A DNA stretch of 64,000 bases, from NCBI RefSeq assembly GCF_000699445.3, contig NC_067196.1, forward strand, positions 85,302,364 through 85,366,363. Reading direction: 5' to 3'. Shown in pieces: positions 36,021 through 50,400 of the stretch (position 1 is the stretch's first letter; every line of letters begins with the position of its first letter). Origin of the DNA: Schistosoma haematobium. Lineage: Eukaryota; Platyhelminthes; Trematoda; Strigeidida; Schistosomatidae. Under the pieces are notes generated by a model. That model made no database searches. It saw only the letters and a list, made by a program, of their open reading frames with translations, and had not been told where the DNA came from. Both the position numbers and the translations under genes were made by a program.

Positions 36021-36408
36021 ACCTAAAATATTTCATTCTCTATTGATTTTAGTATTGCTAGCATAATTCAGCTCATGAACTCTTTCAAAACCTATTGATT
36101 ATTTTATTTTCAGTAGTATCTTACCAACTGTAATTCATCATTTATAATTTACCAAATAAGAATTGGATTTTATTATTTTTTTCAAAAATAATGTATTTCA
36201 ATAAATTCATTAGAGGAAATTGTTCATGCAACTGAATATAATTGAACCATCCTCTTTTTCGAGGTTTATATAATATAAAATAAAAATTTACATCATCAAG
36301 TACCTAGAGGAATTGAAATATAAATACATAAATGGTAAGAGATTGGAATAGATTTGTCTTTTTTTGAGAGAGAGATTATTTGAATATAACTTCTAGATAA
36401 ATGAGAAT

Positions 36409-36573
36409 TCATGGTCCTGATGAAACTCTTTCTATAGGTCGTATGATACTTGAATTTCTTGTACGAATTTCTATTGGACTATCATTTTTACTTAAATTAT
36501 GTTCCATAATATCTGATTCAAGGTTATTGGTATTCGGAAGATCAACTCCACTATCAGCAAAACTAGAACTAAG
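36409..36573 (-). CDS. Receptor gene exon F: terminal coding exon
   Basis: 165 bp, phase 0, acceptor TTCATTTCAG, 54 residues then TGA. It opens with [13 protein letters not shown] and ends [10 protein letters not shown]. The terminus is not a classical PDZ ligand. A possible poly(A) signal AATAAA lies on the minus strand at 36173-36168 and another at 36108-36103, both unproven. A Penelope-like fragment on the plus strand starts about 100 bp upstream of its acceptor, in the intron. Confidence 0.72.
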   Translation of the reverse strand, partial: LSSSFADSGVDLPNTNNLESDIMEHNLSKNDSPIEIRTRNSSIIRPIERVSSGP

Positions 36574-39500
36574 CTGAAATGAAAATATGAAAATGATTCT
36601 TATTACTTTAATTAATATAAGTAGTATAAAAAGTATACATTGTTGTTTCAGTCAACTATTCATGTTTATAAAGAAGGAATGAATTGAGCTGTTTTGTGAC
36701 TTTAAGAAAACAGTCAATAAAATAGACGTTGAAATTCAATTCGAAAATCTTTATGCTCAAACAGCAGAACTAGTAACTTCATCAATAGATAATGTCGAAA
36801 GATTTAAATCAACACTAGTCGACTGCTGTTTTAAATACTTAAATCATAGACATAACACGAAAGGGATTTTGACGAAAAAATATACAGAAGCTTTAAGAAA
36901 ACTTAAAACTAATGACAATTTGTTAATCACGAAACCGGAAAAAGGACATGGGATAGTGCTCATGGATAAAAATAACTACATAAACAAAATGAAAGTCCTT
37001 TTAAATGATAAAAGCAAATTTCAGAAACTGGCTGTGAAGAACGACGAAGCAGATAAGATTGAAAAGCAATTAACAGATTCACTGAAAGAAATTAAACAAC
37101 AAGGTTTTATTTCAGAAAAGGTATTCGAAATGTTGAAACCTACAGGAACGATTACACCAAGACTATATGGCCTACCAAAAATACACAAAAGTGGCTTGTC
37201 CCTTCGACCAGTTTTAGATAGGAATAACTCAGCGTAGCAAAATGGTTGGTGCAAATTCTTAAACCATTACACAAAGAAATTGTCAAGCACAGTATCAAGG
37301 ATTCCTCTGAATTTGTTGAGAACATAAAAAATCTATCAGTCAAGAATAATTTCATGATATCATTTGATGTATCATCTTTATTCACTAACATTGCTTAATT
37401 CGTCCCTTCTTTATTTACCAAACGGCAAAATGAGAATTTTCACTATACTCATGTTTAGTTTATGTATGACAGTCAGATCCCACCAATATCTTTATAGTAA
37501 TGTGTCGATAATCATTTGTAAAATGCTTTTAGGATTAAAAAGCTCTTAAATAACTTTAAGTCAATCGGAATTTTTGTGAGGGTCTCTAATGATTTGGTAA
37601 AACCAAAGATGGATTTATACGAATATTCGTCAAGATTAGAACGAATAGTTTGACAGTAATTGAGCGCCGAGTATAGAGAAGTCATTATATGTGAAAATTA
37701 TATTTGAACTATTCTCAGCGATTGAACTTTAACTAATTCCAACGTTTCGTCCAGCTAACTTGTCTGGACTTATTCAGGGTAATAATCAAAATCCAAAATG
37801 ATGGATTTGACCATAGGTACTGTTCTGAAGAGTTTCGAACAATATGTTACTTTAAAATCATTCATAATGGACGTTTTATACTGATCGAATTCTAAACCTT
37901 TACTGCTTATTATTGCAAGTTATCAAAAAAGATATTTGATGGAATGTGGATGTTTCAATTTGCAAATCGGAAGGAAATTCTGGACTACTCGTAGAATAAC
38001 TGAAACCAACTCAAATCTAACCACTTGTACAAATGATTTTTTTTTGTGATATAAGTTAACGATAAATCGTATTAGTTCTTGGTAAGCCTAAAATAATAAG
38101 GATGATGAATGAAATGGTTGATTCACTAAACGTTGTACTTAAGATTAAAGTTATTAATAACATTAACAAATAAAATTTAGATAGTTAAAGGGATTTGCTT
38201 GATCTTAGATTATAAAAGTTCACATGGACTTCTTTTGTGTTATTCAATATGAATAGTTCCATTATTAATTACTCTATTGAGTTATCAACTGAATAAGTAG
38301 TTGACTAAAAAAGAGAATCGATTTTCTTCTATGTAGAATCATATATTTATCCTCAAAACGGTTCATGGGTGAAAAAAACAGCAGATTTACTCATGACGAA
38401 AACATGTTATACTGTCCTAACTAAAGTGAATGAATAATGTAATGAAAAGACATAATGAAAAGGTGTAATTGAAAGTATAAACAGTGGTCTTGAGTGAGTA
38501 GAAGATACTCGTAAGCTACTAGTATTTGACCACAGATGTCTTAGAAATATTGCTCGCATCTGCTGGGATCACCTGGTAAGTAATAGTGAGGTTAGACTCA
38601 GGGTATTAGGAAATGATGATAAATCAGTTGATGAGGTTGTGAATCTTTATCGACTAAGATGGTTGGGCCACGTGTTACGTATGCCTAAACACCGACTACC
38701 ACAACGCGCAATGCTGACTAGTGTTAGGGGTGGTTGGAAGAAAGTTAGGGGTGGCCAAACCAAAACGTGACATCAGTCCTTAAAGTCACTAACTTCTAGT
38801 CTTAGTCATGTTGGTAGATGCAGATCACTTGGTTAGGGTTCGCGTGACTATCGTAACCAATCGTTGGAGACTCTTGGTGACATGGCTCAGAATCGATCAC
38901 AATGGTGTAGTTGTATACACTCTCTGTCTTCCCTTAAACTAAGAGATTACAATCGCTTCATATCTTTCTTTCTACGTACTAATTCTTTCTTCCTGTACTA
39001 TGTTGTTATATGCAATCGTTTTTTTTTACATGTTACCACCTCTGAATTAACTACTTTTCTGAATCCGGTGTTCATCTTGTTGTGTTAATGAGGTGTGGCA
39101 ACTTGGACCGATGCATAAATGTGCCTGGTCCTACATTGTAGCTGACTGACTGATTTGAAAGTATATTTCAATTCATCGTTCAAAATATTAAGTATCAGTG
39201 TAAATGTTCTGTTTCAATCGATATTGAGCATTATAGTTCAACATCTTCAGTCATTACGGTTATTATGCTGACTTCAACCAGACAGTCTACGTTTACCAAA
39301 GTGTCTGAGATAAACAGTTCATAACTTTATGAAGTAATGTCATGTATTGATTTATTACTTCTTCTTCATAGTTTTTTTCTTCTACTTAATTCTGCACCAA
39401 GGAAAATCACTTAACTGAACATGATAAACACTAACTAAGATTAAAAATCAACTAATTTCTTGTTTATGATAATATTCCATTTTAAACGATTACTGAGAAA

Positions 39501-42500
39501 TTTGTAATTTTAATAGTTGATGTCATGAGTCAGTTGAAGCTAAACAACCATGGCAAACCTGAAAACCATAGAAGGCCGTTTCGTCCTGTTGTACGACTCC
39601 CCCAACAATGCATATCCACTACCCTTAACTCTTAATTTTCGAACCCAAAGATTTATCACAGTTTCACGCACAAGCGCTTAACCATTAGAGTCATAGATAC
39701 GTACTGCTGTGAAATCCCACAATCGAATGAAACAACCATTCAGTGCTTCCAGGTTTTTTTTTGATAATCTATCTTTCATTAACCCATGATTTCAATGATT
39801 AAAATCACTATAATATCCATAAAAAAACTCCTAAATCAATAATTACTTCAAAATATATTACTTACACTCAGAATGGGTTTTGTGGAGATTTTTAGAAATT
39901 TCACTGGTTGAAATCATGACTCAATTGAAGCTAGACCACCATGGAAAACCTGGAAGCACTGAACGCCCGCTTCGTGTACGGTGGCGCAACTTCGTAGATT
40001 GGTTGAAGTTAGACATTAACACTGTTGGATGCCGGCTCAGTAATCTAGTTGGTTAAGCGCCTGGCGCGAAACTGATAGGTCCTGGGTTCGAATCTCGCGA
40101 GGGGCGGGATCGTCGATGTGCACTGCTGAGTGGTCCCATACTAGGACGAAACGACCGTCCAGTGTTTCCAGGTTTTCCATGGTGGTCTAGCTTCAATTGA
40201 CTCATGATTTCAACTAGTGAAATATTACTTACCATCTACTTAATTAATAAAATATAAAACTTACATTTTCTCTTGGACTTTTATGATATTGTTTATTATC
40301 ATTACATATATTTTGTTGTTCTATTTTATTGAATTGTATATTAGATTGTTTTATATTTGATCTATTCTCTATTTTCTTATATAATTCATTATATAATTTA
40401 ATATCATTATTATTATTTTTAGTGAATTCCGGTTTACTCATATATTCAATCCATTGTTGTAATGTTAATGTAGCTGTTAAATTATCTGTATAAGTTGATA
40501 ATGGTGTAGTTAAAGTATTCAATACATTTGATCCATAAATGAATTGATTTTTATTCAATAATTGAAGATGTTTGATGAGATCATTTTGTTGAATTATCAT
40601 ATTATTATTACTATTATTATTATTATTGTTATTATTATTATTATTATATTGATTTATTGGTATTTTTAATTGATTTATAATATTTTGATCGGATTGATTG
40701 ATTGATAGATTTTCATTAAATGGATATGGATGTATATGTCGAAGAGGTGGTACAGTAGTATAAAATGAATTCGGATCATTTGTATTCATTCCTGATTGAA
40801 TGGAATATCGTATAGAATCTTTGTGAAATTGTAATAAGTTAATAATGATTAGAGTTATGAATGTAAATGATAAGCTTATATTGATCAAATAAAACAAACG
40901 TAAATAATTAGAAATGCATAATGCACATTCAGTAGTTTTAAGTGTCGAATGGGTTTGGATTCGATTTCCTAAGAAGTGATATACTATTTTATGTTTCTTG
41001 TTTTCCAATAAGTTTCTAACTAAAATCAGTTTGTAATGAAGACCGAACGATCTGATAATCACCAGAAAACACCTATATTAATAATTCACTTGATGTTGTT
41101 TACTTGTATCTTCTTATTGTTATTTAGGACTGCAATTGATCAGTCTCATATTGGCATATGTACATCCATCTTCGCTAATAAAGCCTGTGGTCTAAAGCAA
41201 TATCGAGGCAATCCGCACAGGATACATATATGCCAATATGAGACTGATCGATTGCAGTCCTAAATAATAATGGGAAGATACAAGTAAACAACGCCAAGTG
41301 AATTTAAATTTCGCCACACTGTACAAGCAAGTGACTATCAGGACTCAGTAGCTAAGTGGATAATGCGATGGTGTTTGAAGCGAATGGTACTGGGTTCGAG
41401 TCCCAGAGTGGACATCAACTCTAAGATACAGGTACATCCAGGTGACGAGTTCGAGATAGGACGAAACATGCGTCTTTGATTCCACTGCTATCCACTATCC
41501 ATCTTTGCTATATCAATAATATTTGTATAACCAAAGAAATATGGATGAATGATTGCTTGTCACAAAACTAATAATTAATTGTGAACGTATGATTCAGTAA
41601 ATGCTAAATAATGTTTAGATATCATTGAATGGGATGAGAATTTGAATCATGTACGTTTCAGCCTTTTTTTCATAGAAAGATAAACTCTGATAATGTTTTC
41701 TCTGTGGAATATGATTTTATTCATGACATTCAAAAACAATAATCATATAACCATAATCGATTACATAGTCGTGATATTCAATTTGATAAACAGGTAAGCA
41801 AATAAAATACACTTAAAAATAATAGATTCCTGAAGATAAGCTGAGTGAATTACTTCTAAGGTGTAAGATGAACGTCCATTTTCTCTTCATCAATATTTAT
41901 TATAAATAAATTGATGGAATAGCTATAAGCTCACCTCTAACCACGATTTTAGTTGAATTCATCTTAGTAAAATTAGAAAATGGACATCTTGATAAGCTTA
42001 TCAATAAACTAGATTAATACAAAAGAAAATTAATTGGATGTCTTACAAATAGAGCCAAAAATGTCTCCTCATATGATAGTATAAAAAAGCAGTTGGAGTT
42101 TATGAATAACATACTGGCTGAGATGTGTAATCTGAATTTTTTTAAAGAAGTTCACGTATGCGGGGAAAAAGATAAGATGGAGATACTGATCACCTTTAAA
42201 AAACCTCTTTTACTAAAGCTACAGTTCAAAGGGGGTATACTTAGAGACGCCTTGTATGAAAGACTAGGATGAACAGTTAATAGGACATTCTAATCAATCA
42301 ACCTCGAGTTGATATTTTCTAGTAGACCAGTGACATCTACTCAAACAAAGAAAAAGGTGTCAGAGTTTGCTTCCTCAAACTGTATATATAAATTCAGCAG
42401 ATCCTGTGGAGATAGCTATACTGGGCGTACTTCCTGGCAACCTAACCAACGAATGAGTTAACATCTACCAGCTTGGTTTGAAAATGGTCAGAAAAAGACA

Positions 42501-43590
42501 AAACGTAACTCAATCTTGACAGTGGGGTTATAGTAGATAAAGGCGAATTATTTAGAGGGATCTATCGTTCCCGTTTCCTACATATAGCAGAAGTGATAGG
42601 GATATGAACCTATAACCTTAGTTTATGTGTCCAGAGGAAATTCGTGACACCACTGTCCATTCCTTGACTGGATGTAACCTAATATCATTCAATAACTAAT
42701 TACTTACACGCCCTCTATTGAGTAATTTCAATAGTGTCTTTTAGTTATTAAAGTCGATTTATCCAAGTTTAAGTTACTTACTATGTTGAACCGTTGATTA
42801 GAGCTTCAATTATATTATTATACTTAAATCATAAATTGCCTTAAGTGGTTTAAATTTTTCAAATAAATATTCATGTATATTAGAGTAACTCTTGGTGAGG
42901 AATGTTCGCTTATATGTGCTGTTCTAATAATACTAATAATAATAAGTATGATTATCCCAAGCAAAGTAATTGAACGAGTTGACTGACTGCTAATCGATTG
43001 GAGTCAATATGTATACTAAGAAAAGGTGTAGCCAAAAGGAGAATATTCTAATTAACTTGCCATTAAAATAAAGGGAGTAGGTGAGTCTGTTAACCTAATT
43101 AATATTCTATCACATATGCATTAAGTAGTTTAGTAGCTTAAATAAATAATAATGATAATTAAGACAAATCAGGTCAAGTCATCACTAAGTAATGTTATGC
43201 ATATGTATGTATTCTCTGATGTAAATGAAGAAAAAGAGGACTTTATTGAAATATTATTGTAGAGTTTCCCTTAATTAACCAAGGACATAACTTTGTAAAA
43301 AAAAGCCATTACGGTTAGTAATATGGTGTACATTATAATGGTAATAGATTCTAAATTCATTACCGATATTATAACAAATAACAGGGTAATTTTTCTGTGA
43401 ATCACTGGTTAAACTATATATTTCGATGATGATATTAGAAGACGAAGATTATCAGAACTATGTGATATATTAGCGCAATACATTTCGAACAATCTGGTCA
43501 CACATATACTTGTTAAGAGCATTTATATATAAAAATAAAAGGTCAACTAGACAGGAAACGGGGTAAGAGGAGATAAGGATAATGATAAGA

Positions 43591-43632
<42 letters not shown>

Positions 43633-46600
43633 TGAACACAAAGCGAAACCTAATCACTCTGGATAATAAGTCAATATTACCAGGGTAGGTTTAAGGTAAG
43701 AACAAACTGTTTTTGAACACATAAAGGGGTTTGAATTTTCGTATGGCTAAGGCTTCAATGAACCTTAGTGTACGCCCCTTTACACTTTTATACAGCACTA
43801 CAAAAGCTGAATTTAGATCAATCTTGTGACCTGTTTCAATTATATGTTTAGCAATAGAGGATGATGGATGTTTATCCTCTGCTCTTATTGGGTCACTTGA
43901 TTGTATTTGTTTCTGAAGCCATTTGGGTACATGTTCACTCACCCTAATGTTGAGATCACGATTACTCCTCCCTATGTATGTGTGACCACACACACATTTA
44001 AATTGGTAAACACAGTGGGATGTGACGCAATCGTTTCCATGTACTTTAGGTTTTGAATGAAGCATGCACCTTGTTCTTTCTTTGATGATGACCTTTGCTG
44101 CGCAATAGGTTTTACTGATGACTGATTTAAGTCGTTGTTTCAGTAAAAGGCTATTTGAATCACCTCTGAATGGTAAGGTGATGTAGACAGGCTTTTTCTC
44201 TACCGAGGCTACAGTAGGTCTCGCTGAACCATGGACTTTCCATCTATTTATGAATTTCAGAGGATAGCCATTTTCTATTAACGTTTTATTTAACAACTTA
44301 ACATCATCATCAATGGCGTCGTTTGTACAAATACGATCGAGTCTGTTGAAAAGACACCTTATCAAACCACGTTTGTATTGCACAGGGCAATAACTATAAT
44401 AACTAAGATATTGACCTGTCCACGTTGGTTTTCTAAAAATAGATCGCTTTACTGAACCATCTTCTCGCCTACTCAGGAGTATATCTAGGAAGGGAAGCTG
44501 GTCGTTCTTCTCCTCTTCACATGAGAGACTAATATGGTTTTGGAGAGTGTTGAGTTTATTTAATAGACCGTACATATCCTCTTTTTTCTCACAAACAACT
44601 AAGATATCGTCCACATATCTCTTATAAAGTGACATGTTTCCGATTAATTCATCAGTCTGATTTTCAACATGTGCCATGAACACATCTGCTAGTAATGGTC
44701 CTAGCGGACTACCCATAGCAACTCCATCAATCTGACGAAAGTATTCACCTTCAAAAGTGAACTGAACTTTGTCAGTACATAGTAATAGTAAATCTTTAAG
44801 AAGTTTTACAGGTACACGTGATTGAAAATTGTTTTCAGATATGTAATCACATAATATATCAATGGTTTTTTTTAAAGGTACATTTGTAAACAAGGAATTT
44901 ACATCAAATGAACACATTGTCTTTTCCTTGATATTAATATCATCTAAATGATCAACCAGTTCAAAAGAATCCTTTAGAGAATACTTACATAGATGTCTTC
45001 GAATAGGATCCAACAACTTTGCTAACCATTTAGCCAGATTATGTGTAGGTGATCTGCACATTGATAGAATTGGACGTAAAGGAACATTAGGTTTGTGAAT
45101 TTTAGGCAGTCCATATAAATCAGGGTACTCGGAACCCATAGGTTTTAGAAAGTTAAATTCCTCTTTATTAATAATATTCATGAGAAGCAATTTTTCTAGG
45201 TTTGAATTTACTCTTCTTTCTAGTTTGCTGATACCTCCAAATTCAACATCAGGCATAAATTTACTTTCATCACTAAGGATAGATAACATCTTACTTTTAT
45301 ATTCACATTTATTCATGATAACTACGCCTGATCCTTTATCAGGTTTTAACAAGACAATATCAGAGTTTGATCGTAGTTCTTTTAATGATTTAAAATGCTG
45401 AGAAGTTAATATGCTTCTCTGCTTCGGGCCAACACTATGAAATTGGTGTGCTATATCCACTAGTTTAGCTTTACACCAGCTTTGATTATTTGAAGACGTA
45501 GGGGTTAGAGTACTCAGTTGATCATATAGATTTTCAAACTGGGCATTTATTTCCAATTCAGACATTTGCGTTATAGGGACGGAGAAATTAAAACCAAGAG
45601 AAAGGGCTTCCTTTTCATTAGCAGATAATACAATGGAGGATAAATTAGTGACATACTTTTCAGGATTTACTGGGAATAAATTAACTTGATTAGTAATAAT
45701 ACAAGATTTTTCGAGCTTATTACTGATCCTTTCCTTTGTTTTCGAAATGACATTACTGCAAAAGTTGGTGAATTTAATATGGCAGACTATAGATATTTCA
45801 TTTAATATAGGCAATGCTTGAGTGTGTAATTCAATTAAATTGATCAGTTTGTCTTGGCACTTATCTATATATGATTTCGACAATCGAATAAGATTTGAAA
45901 TATTTGGTTGTAATTTACTTGAACGTAAATTCTTGTATAGTTGATTTGGGAATATGTGACTTGTCAAACAAGATTTATAGAAGTTCAGTTTCACGCGTTC
46001 CGATACAATTTTACATTTAAGGTTGACGAGTTCATCTAACCTTTTGATAGTATGTGCAGGGAGTCTTCTTTTAAGAAATTTAAAGCAAACTATATATACT
46101 TTCTAACTATTGGATGATTAGTTTAAAGAATATTATATCTAATTTGGTTCAAACAACTAGATAGGTAGGAAGAAGGATTGATAAGGACTCTAGACTGTTC
46201 GTACGGGTTGACGCGTTATTGATCCGGTTGATAAATCATTGTTCTCTATTCGGTGGTATCATTGCGTTATATAATAATAGAGTACAAGGTCACGAATTAT
46301 AATAATTGACAAATGGGGTGAAAAAAGAATCAATGTTAGCCAGTAATTAGTTGAAAATCAGTATAATTATTTCGAACAATCAGCATACAGAATTGTCGTC
46401 GGTATCCTTGAATGACATTGGTTGTTAATTCGTCATACAGTATTTACTGATTCATACAGAAACAGAAAATGGTTCTCCCTACCAACCAATTTCAGTTACT
46501 ATTTCAGTAACAATAGCAGCGTTTTAAAAAGAGCCAGTTGAAATTTATAGATAATTTACGCAGATGACTGCTGAATCATCCATGCTTTGAAGATGTGATG

Positions 46601-47360
46601 AAAATTGATCAATTAAAGATGATGACTGTACGGCACAATAATTCTCTTAATATTAACTTAGTTAACATTAATTATATTTCAAGTCAATAGAGTTAAGTAA
46701 GTTTTTATTATAAATTAACGAATCAGTATAGTTTAATGTTTAGAGGCTTTACAAGGGGGCAACAAAGCTGTTACAACATTGTCATTATCATATATGTATA
46801 TTTACATGATACTTGGGTTTTATTTACTTAAATAAGTAAGGACTTACAGTACTTATTGACTATCTATGTATATATGTTGAATATACAGAACTAACTTAGC
46901 TGAACTTTCATACATTTTTTTTGCGAATCCCTTATATGCTAATGTTTTTATACTAGTTTTATTCGATTCTTAATACGATGGATAAGCTACACTTAATGGG
47001 GGTAACCCAAGGAATAATAACAATAATAATGGCATTGTTATTATTATTAGTTATGTTTCTAATCATTTATAAGCCTAATTATCAATGACTTTGCAAATAG
47101 CCTCTTTTGTAAACAAAACTAAAGGGTAGTCTAATTTTTAGATAATATTCATAATCAAATTTGTAATTAGTAGAACACTAGTCATTTGTATATAATAAGA
47201 AAATGAATAATAACGGTGAACTAAATATCATACTGTTAATAAGGCTAATGTTTGTATGACTTCGTGTTGTTGTTGTTGTTGTTGTAAACTCTGTTACTTA
47301 TCAAGCATAATTGTGTTATCTACTTGGTGGTCTATTTCGAACTGATATCATAAATGGAAC

Positions 47361-47450
<90 letters not shown>

Positions 47451-50400
47451 AGAGAGAGAGAGAGTTATACTTATGGAGGGTAAAGAAGGATAATTTTCCT
47501 AGTATCAACTTGGTCATGAAATATTTAGCAAATACATTCATTCCTATTTCAAATAAAGAAACTTTATTCTATTATTTAGGTGAACAACAACAGACTATTG
47601 TCATTTTTCAAAAATTAACAATGATTCATCATTGTAGCCTTAGTTTCTCTGGGATAGTAACAGTTTCCAATTCACCTGGTAATACGTTTGTGATTACTAC
47701 AGGCTTTATTAGAACCTACCACAATTTAAACTATTAATAACCGATAAAACTTGGGAAAACCATTATTTGTATATTTTTATAAGAATAGGTTACTGAATAA
47801 TAAATTACTTATCTTGAGTTCAAAAAGATCTTTGATTAGGGAAACAAAATGAGTTGATTTAATCAATCTAATTCACAAAACCTTGTTCATCTTTTCTGAA
47901 TATCGATGATTGGAGGTTTTTGTACACTTTTTCTAGAGAGTATACATTAGTACAAAAATCGAAACTATAGTTTCAGATGCATCAAATTCAAATACCAATT
48001 AGTTGAATACGTTAATATGTATAAAATGAAAATCAGTAATCAAATTGAACCATTGATCAGTGAGTATGATTCCAATCATATTAAATTACATGACTTTTTT
48101 TATGAAAACCGTTCCATCTTGAACTACTCAAAGTACTTTTGAGTAGTATGTTGTAATGAATAAATTTTAAATGAAATTTCCTATTTGAATAACTTAATAT
48201 TGTGAGATGACATAAATTACTTTCATTTCATGTTTCCCAAATCTTCCTCATACACAATTTATAAATATATTATTTCATAAATGTAGGTTTGTATATAACC
48301 TTTACAGAACAGTAAATAGCTTCAATTTATCCCAAAGTGCTATATAAAAAAATGAATCGCACACAGGAGTCATTCAGTAAATTTTAAGACTAGCTTCTAA
48401 CTGATAACCAGGCAAAGTAATTGTGAACATTTAAGTTACTCTTAAGCAAATGGTACTTGATATCTGAACCTCAATTATGCAAACAAAATGATCATGTACT
48501 TCAGCTAACACTATCATAGTGATCGAATCGCTCCTGTTTATTTTCTCCATTTTTTCATCTTTTTCAAAATATTTAAGAATCTGTTTTGTTTGTCTGATCT
48601 ACCATCTTTACCCTTTTCTTTTGCTTAGTCGCACTAACGATTTTTAATGTAGAGTTAGAATAACTAGTTGTACTGTTTTAATACTACCCAATAAGACTTT
48701 TGGGTCTTAGCCAGTTTAGCTATCCAAGTATCAGCATTTTTTTCTTAGAATCTTTGATAATTGTTATAATTATTATCAGTAGTACGTAGGGTTTTTTCAA
48801 AAATAAAGTTAAATTGTAATTAAATTATGAAATGATCCTAAGGAGACCGATACTGAAGAACTATGAAGCACTGGACAGTAGTTTCATCTTAATCAGTAGG
48901 CATCTTTTTCTCACTGAGAACGCTTAACTCTTATGTCACCAAGTCATAAAGTTTGTAGAGGTAGTAGAATCTTCATAGTTCATTTCATGGATCAGTGGTG
49001 TAAAAGTAATGCATTTGCAGGCAACAACGAAAATCCCATATTCGATTCTCGGAGTTGAGGTTGTGAATGGACACAGATGAATAGTCAAATACTTTGACGA
49101 AACAACTGTCCAATGCTTTCTGATTTTCAGTAGTATTTCAGTGAAAACTAGTTCGTGATCTAACTATGGATATAATAAGAATACTAATAACTAATTTTAT
49201 CATTGTCATCATCATTATGACTACCCTTTCATTGTTTTGATAATTTAAAATAAAACCATAGACCGCATTGACATCATTTCATTGATATTCAGCGTGAAAC
49301 TATGATCAGTTAATTTTCAAATTTTTGATTGAGATCATGAACCGATTGGTGTTGAACCACTATTAAAAACCTGAAAACACTGGACAGCCGTTTCATCTTA
49401 CTGTGCAACTCCTCAGAAGTGCGCATTCAAGATTCTGCTCAAGGGATTCGAACCCAGGACTTTCGTTCTCGTGCGCAAACGCTTGACCTATAGATCACTG
49501 AGCCGTCATCCAACGAAAAGTCCCTCCAATGCTTCCAGTTTTTCAATGGTGGTCTAACATCATCATCTCAATCAAAAACTTGATAATCTCCACAAACCTA
49601 TACTGATAATTTTTAAATTACTGATTTACCATTGAGGAACGAAAACAATTTAATATTGTAGTGGCTGGTACCTATATCAAGCCCACATAGGTTATTCTAG
49701 CTTCTGGAAAAACCAGTTTATTCATTCTTCTCAAGCCACATTTTGACCTTATCACTTATTCGCTTAATAAGTCTAACTGCATTGATATGATCGTATGTGT
49801 GTTATTTATTTACACTGTTCATCATGTGTCTGTAACCTATTTTTGTTTGACTATAAATATCGAGTCACACTTGATTGAGTTGTCTCATTCACCTTCCCTA
49901 CTGTGCATCATTTTATTTCGCTTCTTTCTCTCCTCTTCTCTTCGTTTGTGTGACCGTCTCTCTGGATCAACGATTGTATGAAATATACATATACAAAATT
50001 CATCCTTGTACTTGACTTACTTCATCCTGTTATTCACTAATGCGAGTTAAGTCGATGATTATACACGAAAACAGCTAGGATGTATATTTCGATGACAATC
50101 AACATATGAACTAACTGGAATCAGATATAAGGCAACTAAATGTATTTTTTGAAAAAAACGTGATAAGGAATTGCTTTATCGATAATGAAAGCAACTGATA
50201 GGAAGTTTAAAAATTGACTGAACTATTAATCGACATATATAGAACAAGTCATAATGATATATACATTGCTATTCTATAACTGATGGACAAACCAATCAGG
50301 TAAAAGATAATAGGTCTCGGATTTTGGCACGAAATTCACTCATCTATCTAGTTAAATGGAGTTTTCGGATTATAGTTGATATCAGTTCGTGATGAAAGCC

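Noticed and set aside
36680..42610. One Penelope element spanning both plus-strand fragments
   Set aside because: Receptor exon E and SM-alpha and family B SINEs lie between the pieces, so a single insertion would need to have swallowed an exon; separate copies are simpler.
47311..47493. Open frame with an Ile-Tyr repeat
   Set aside because: Translation of a (TA)n microsatellite.
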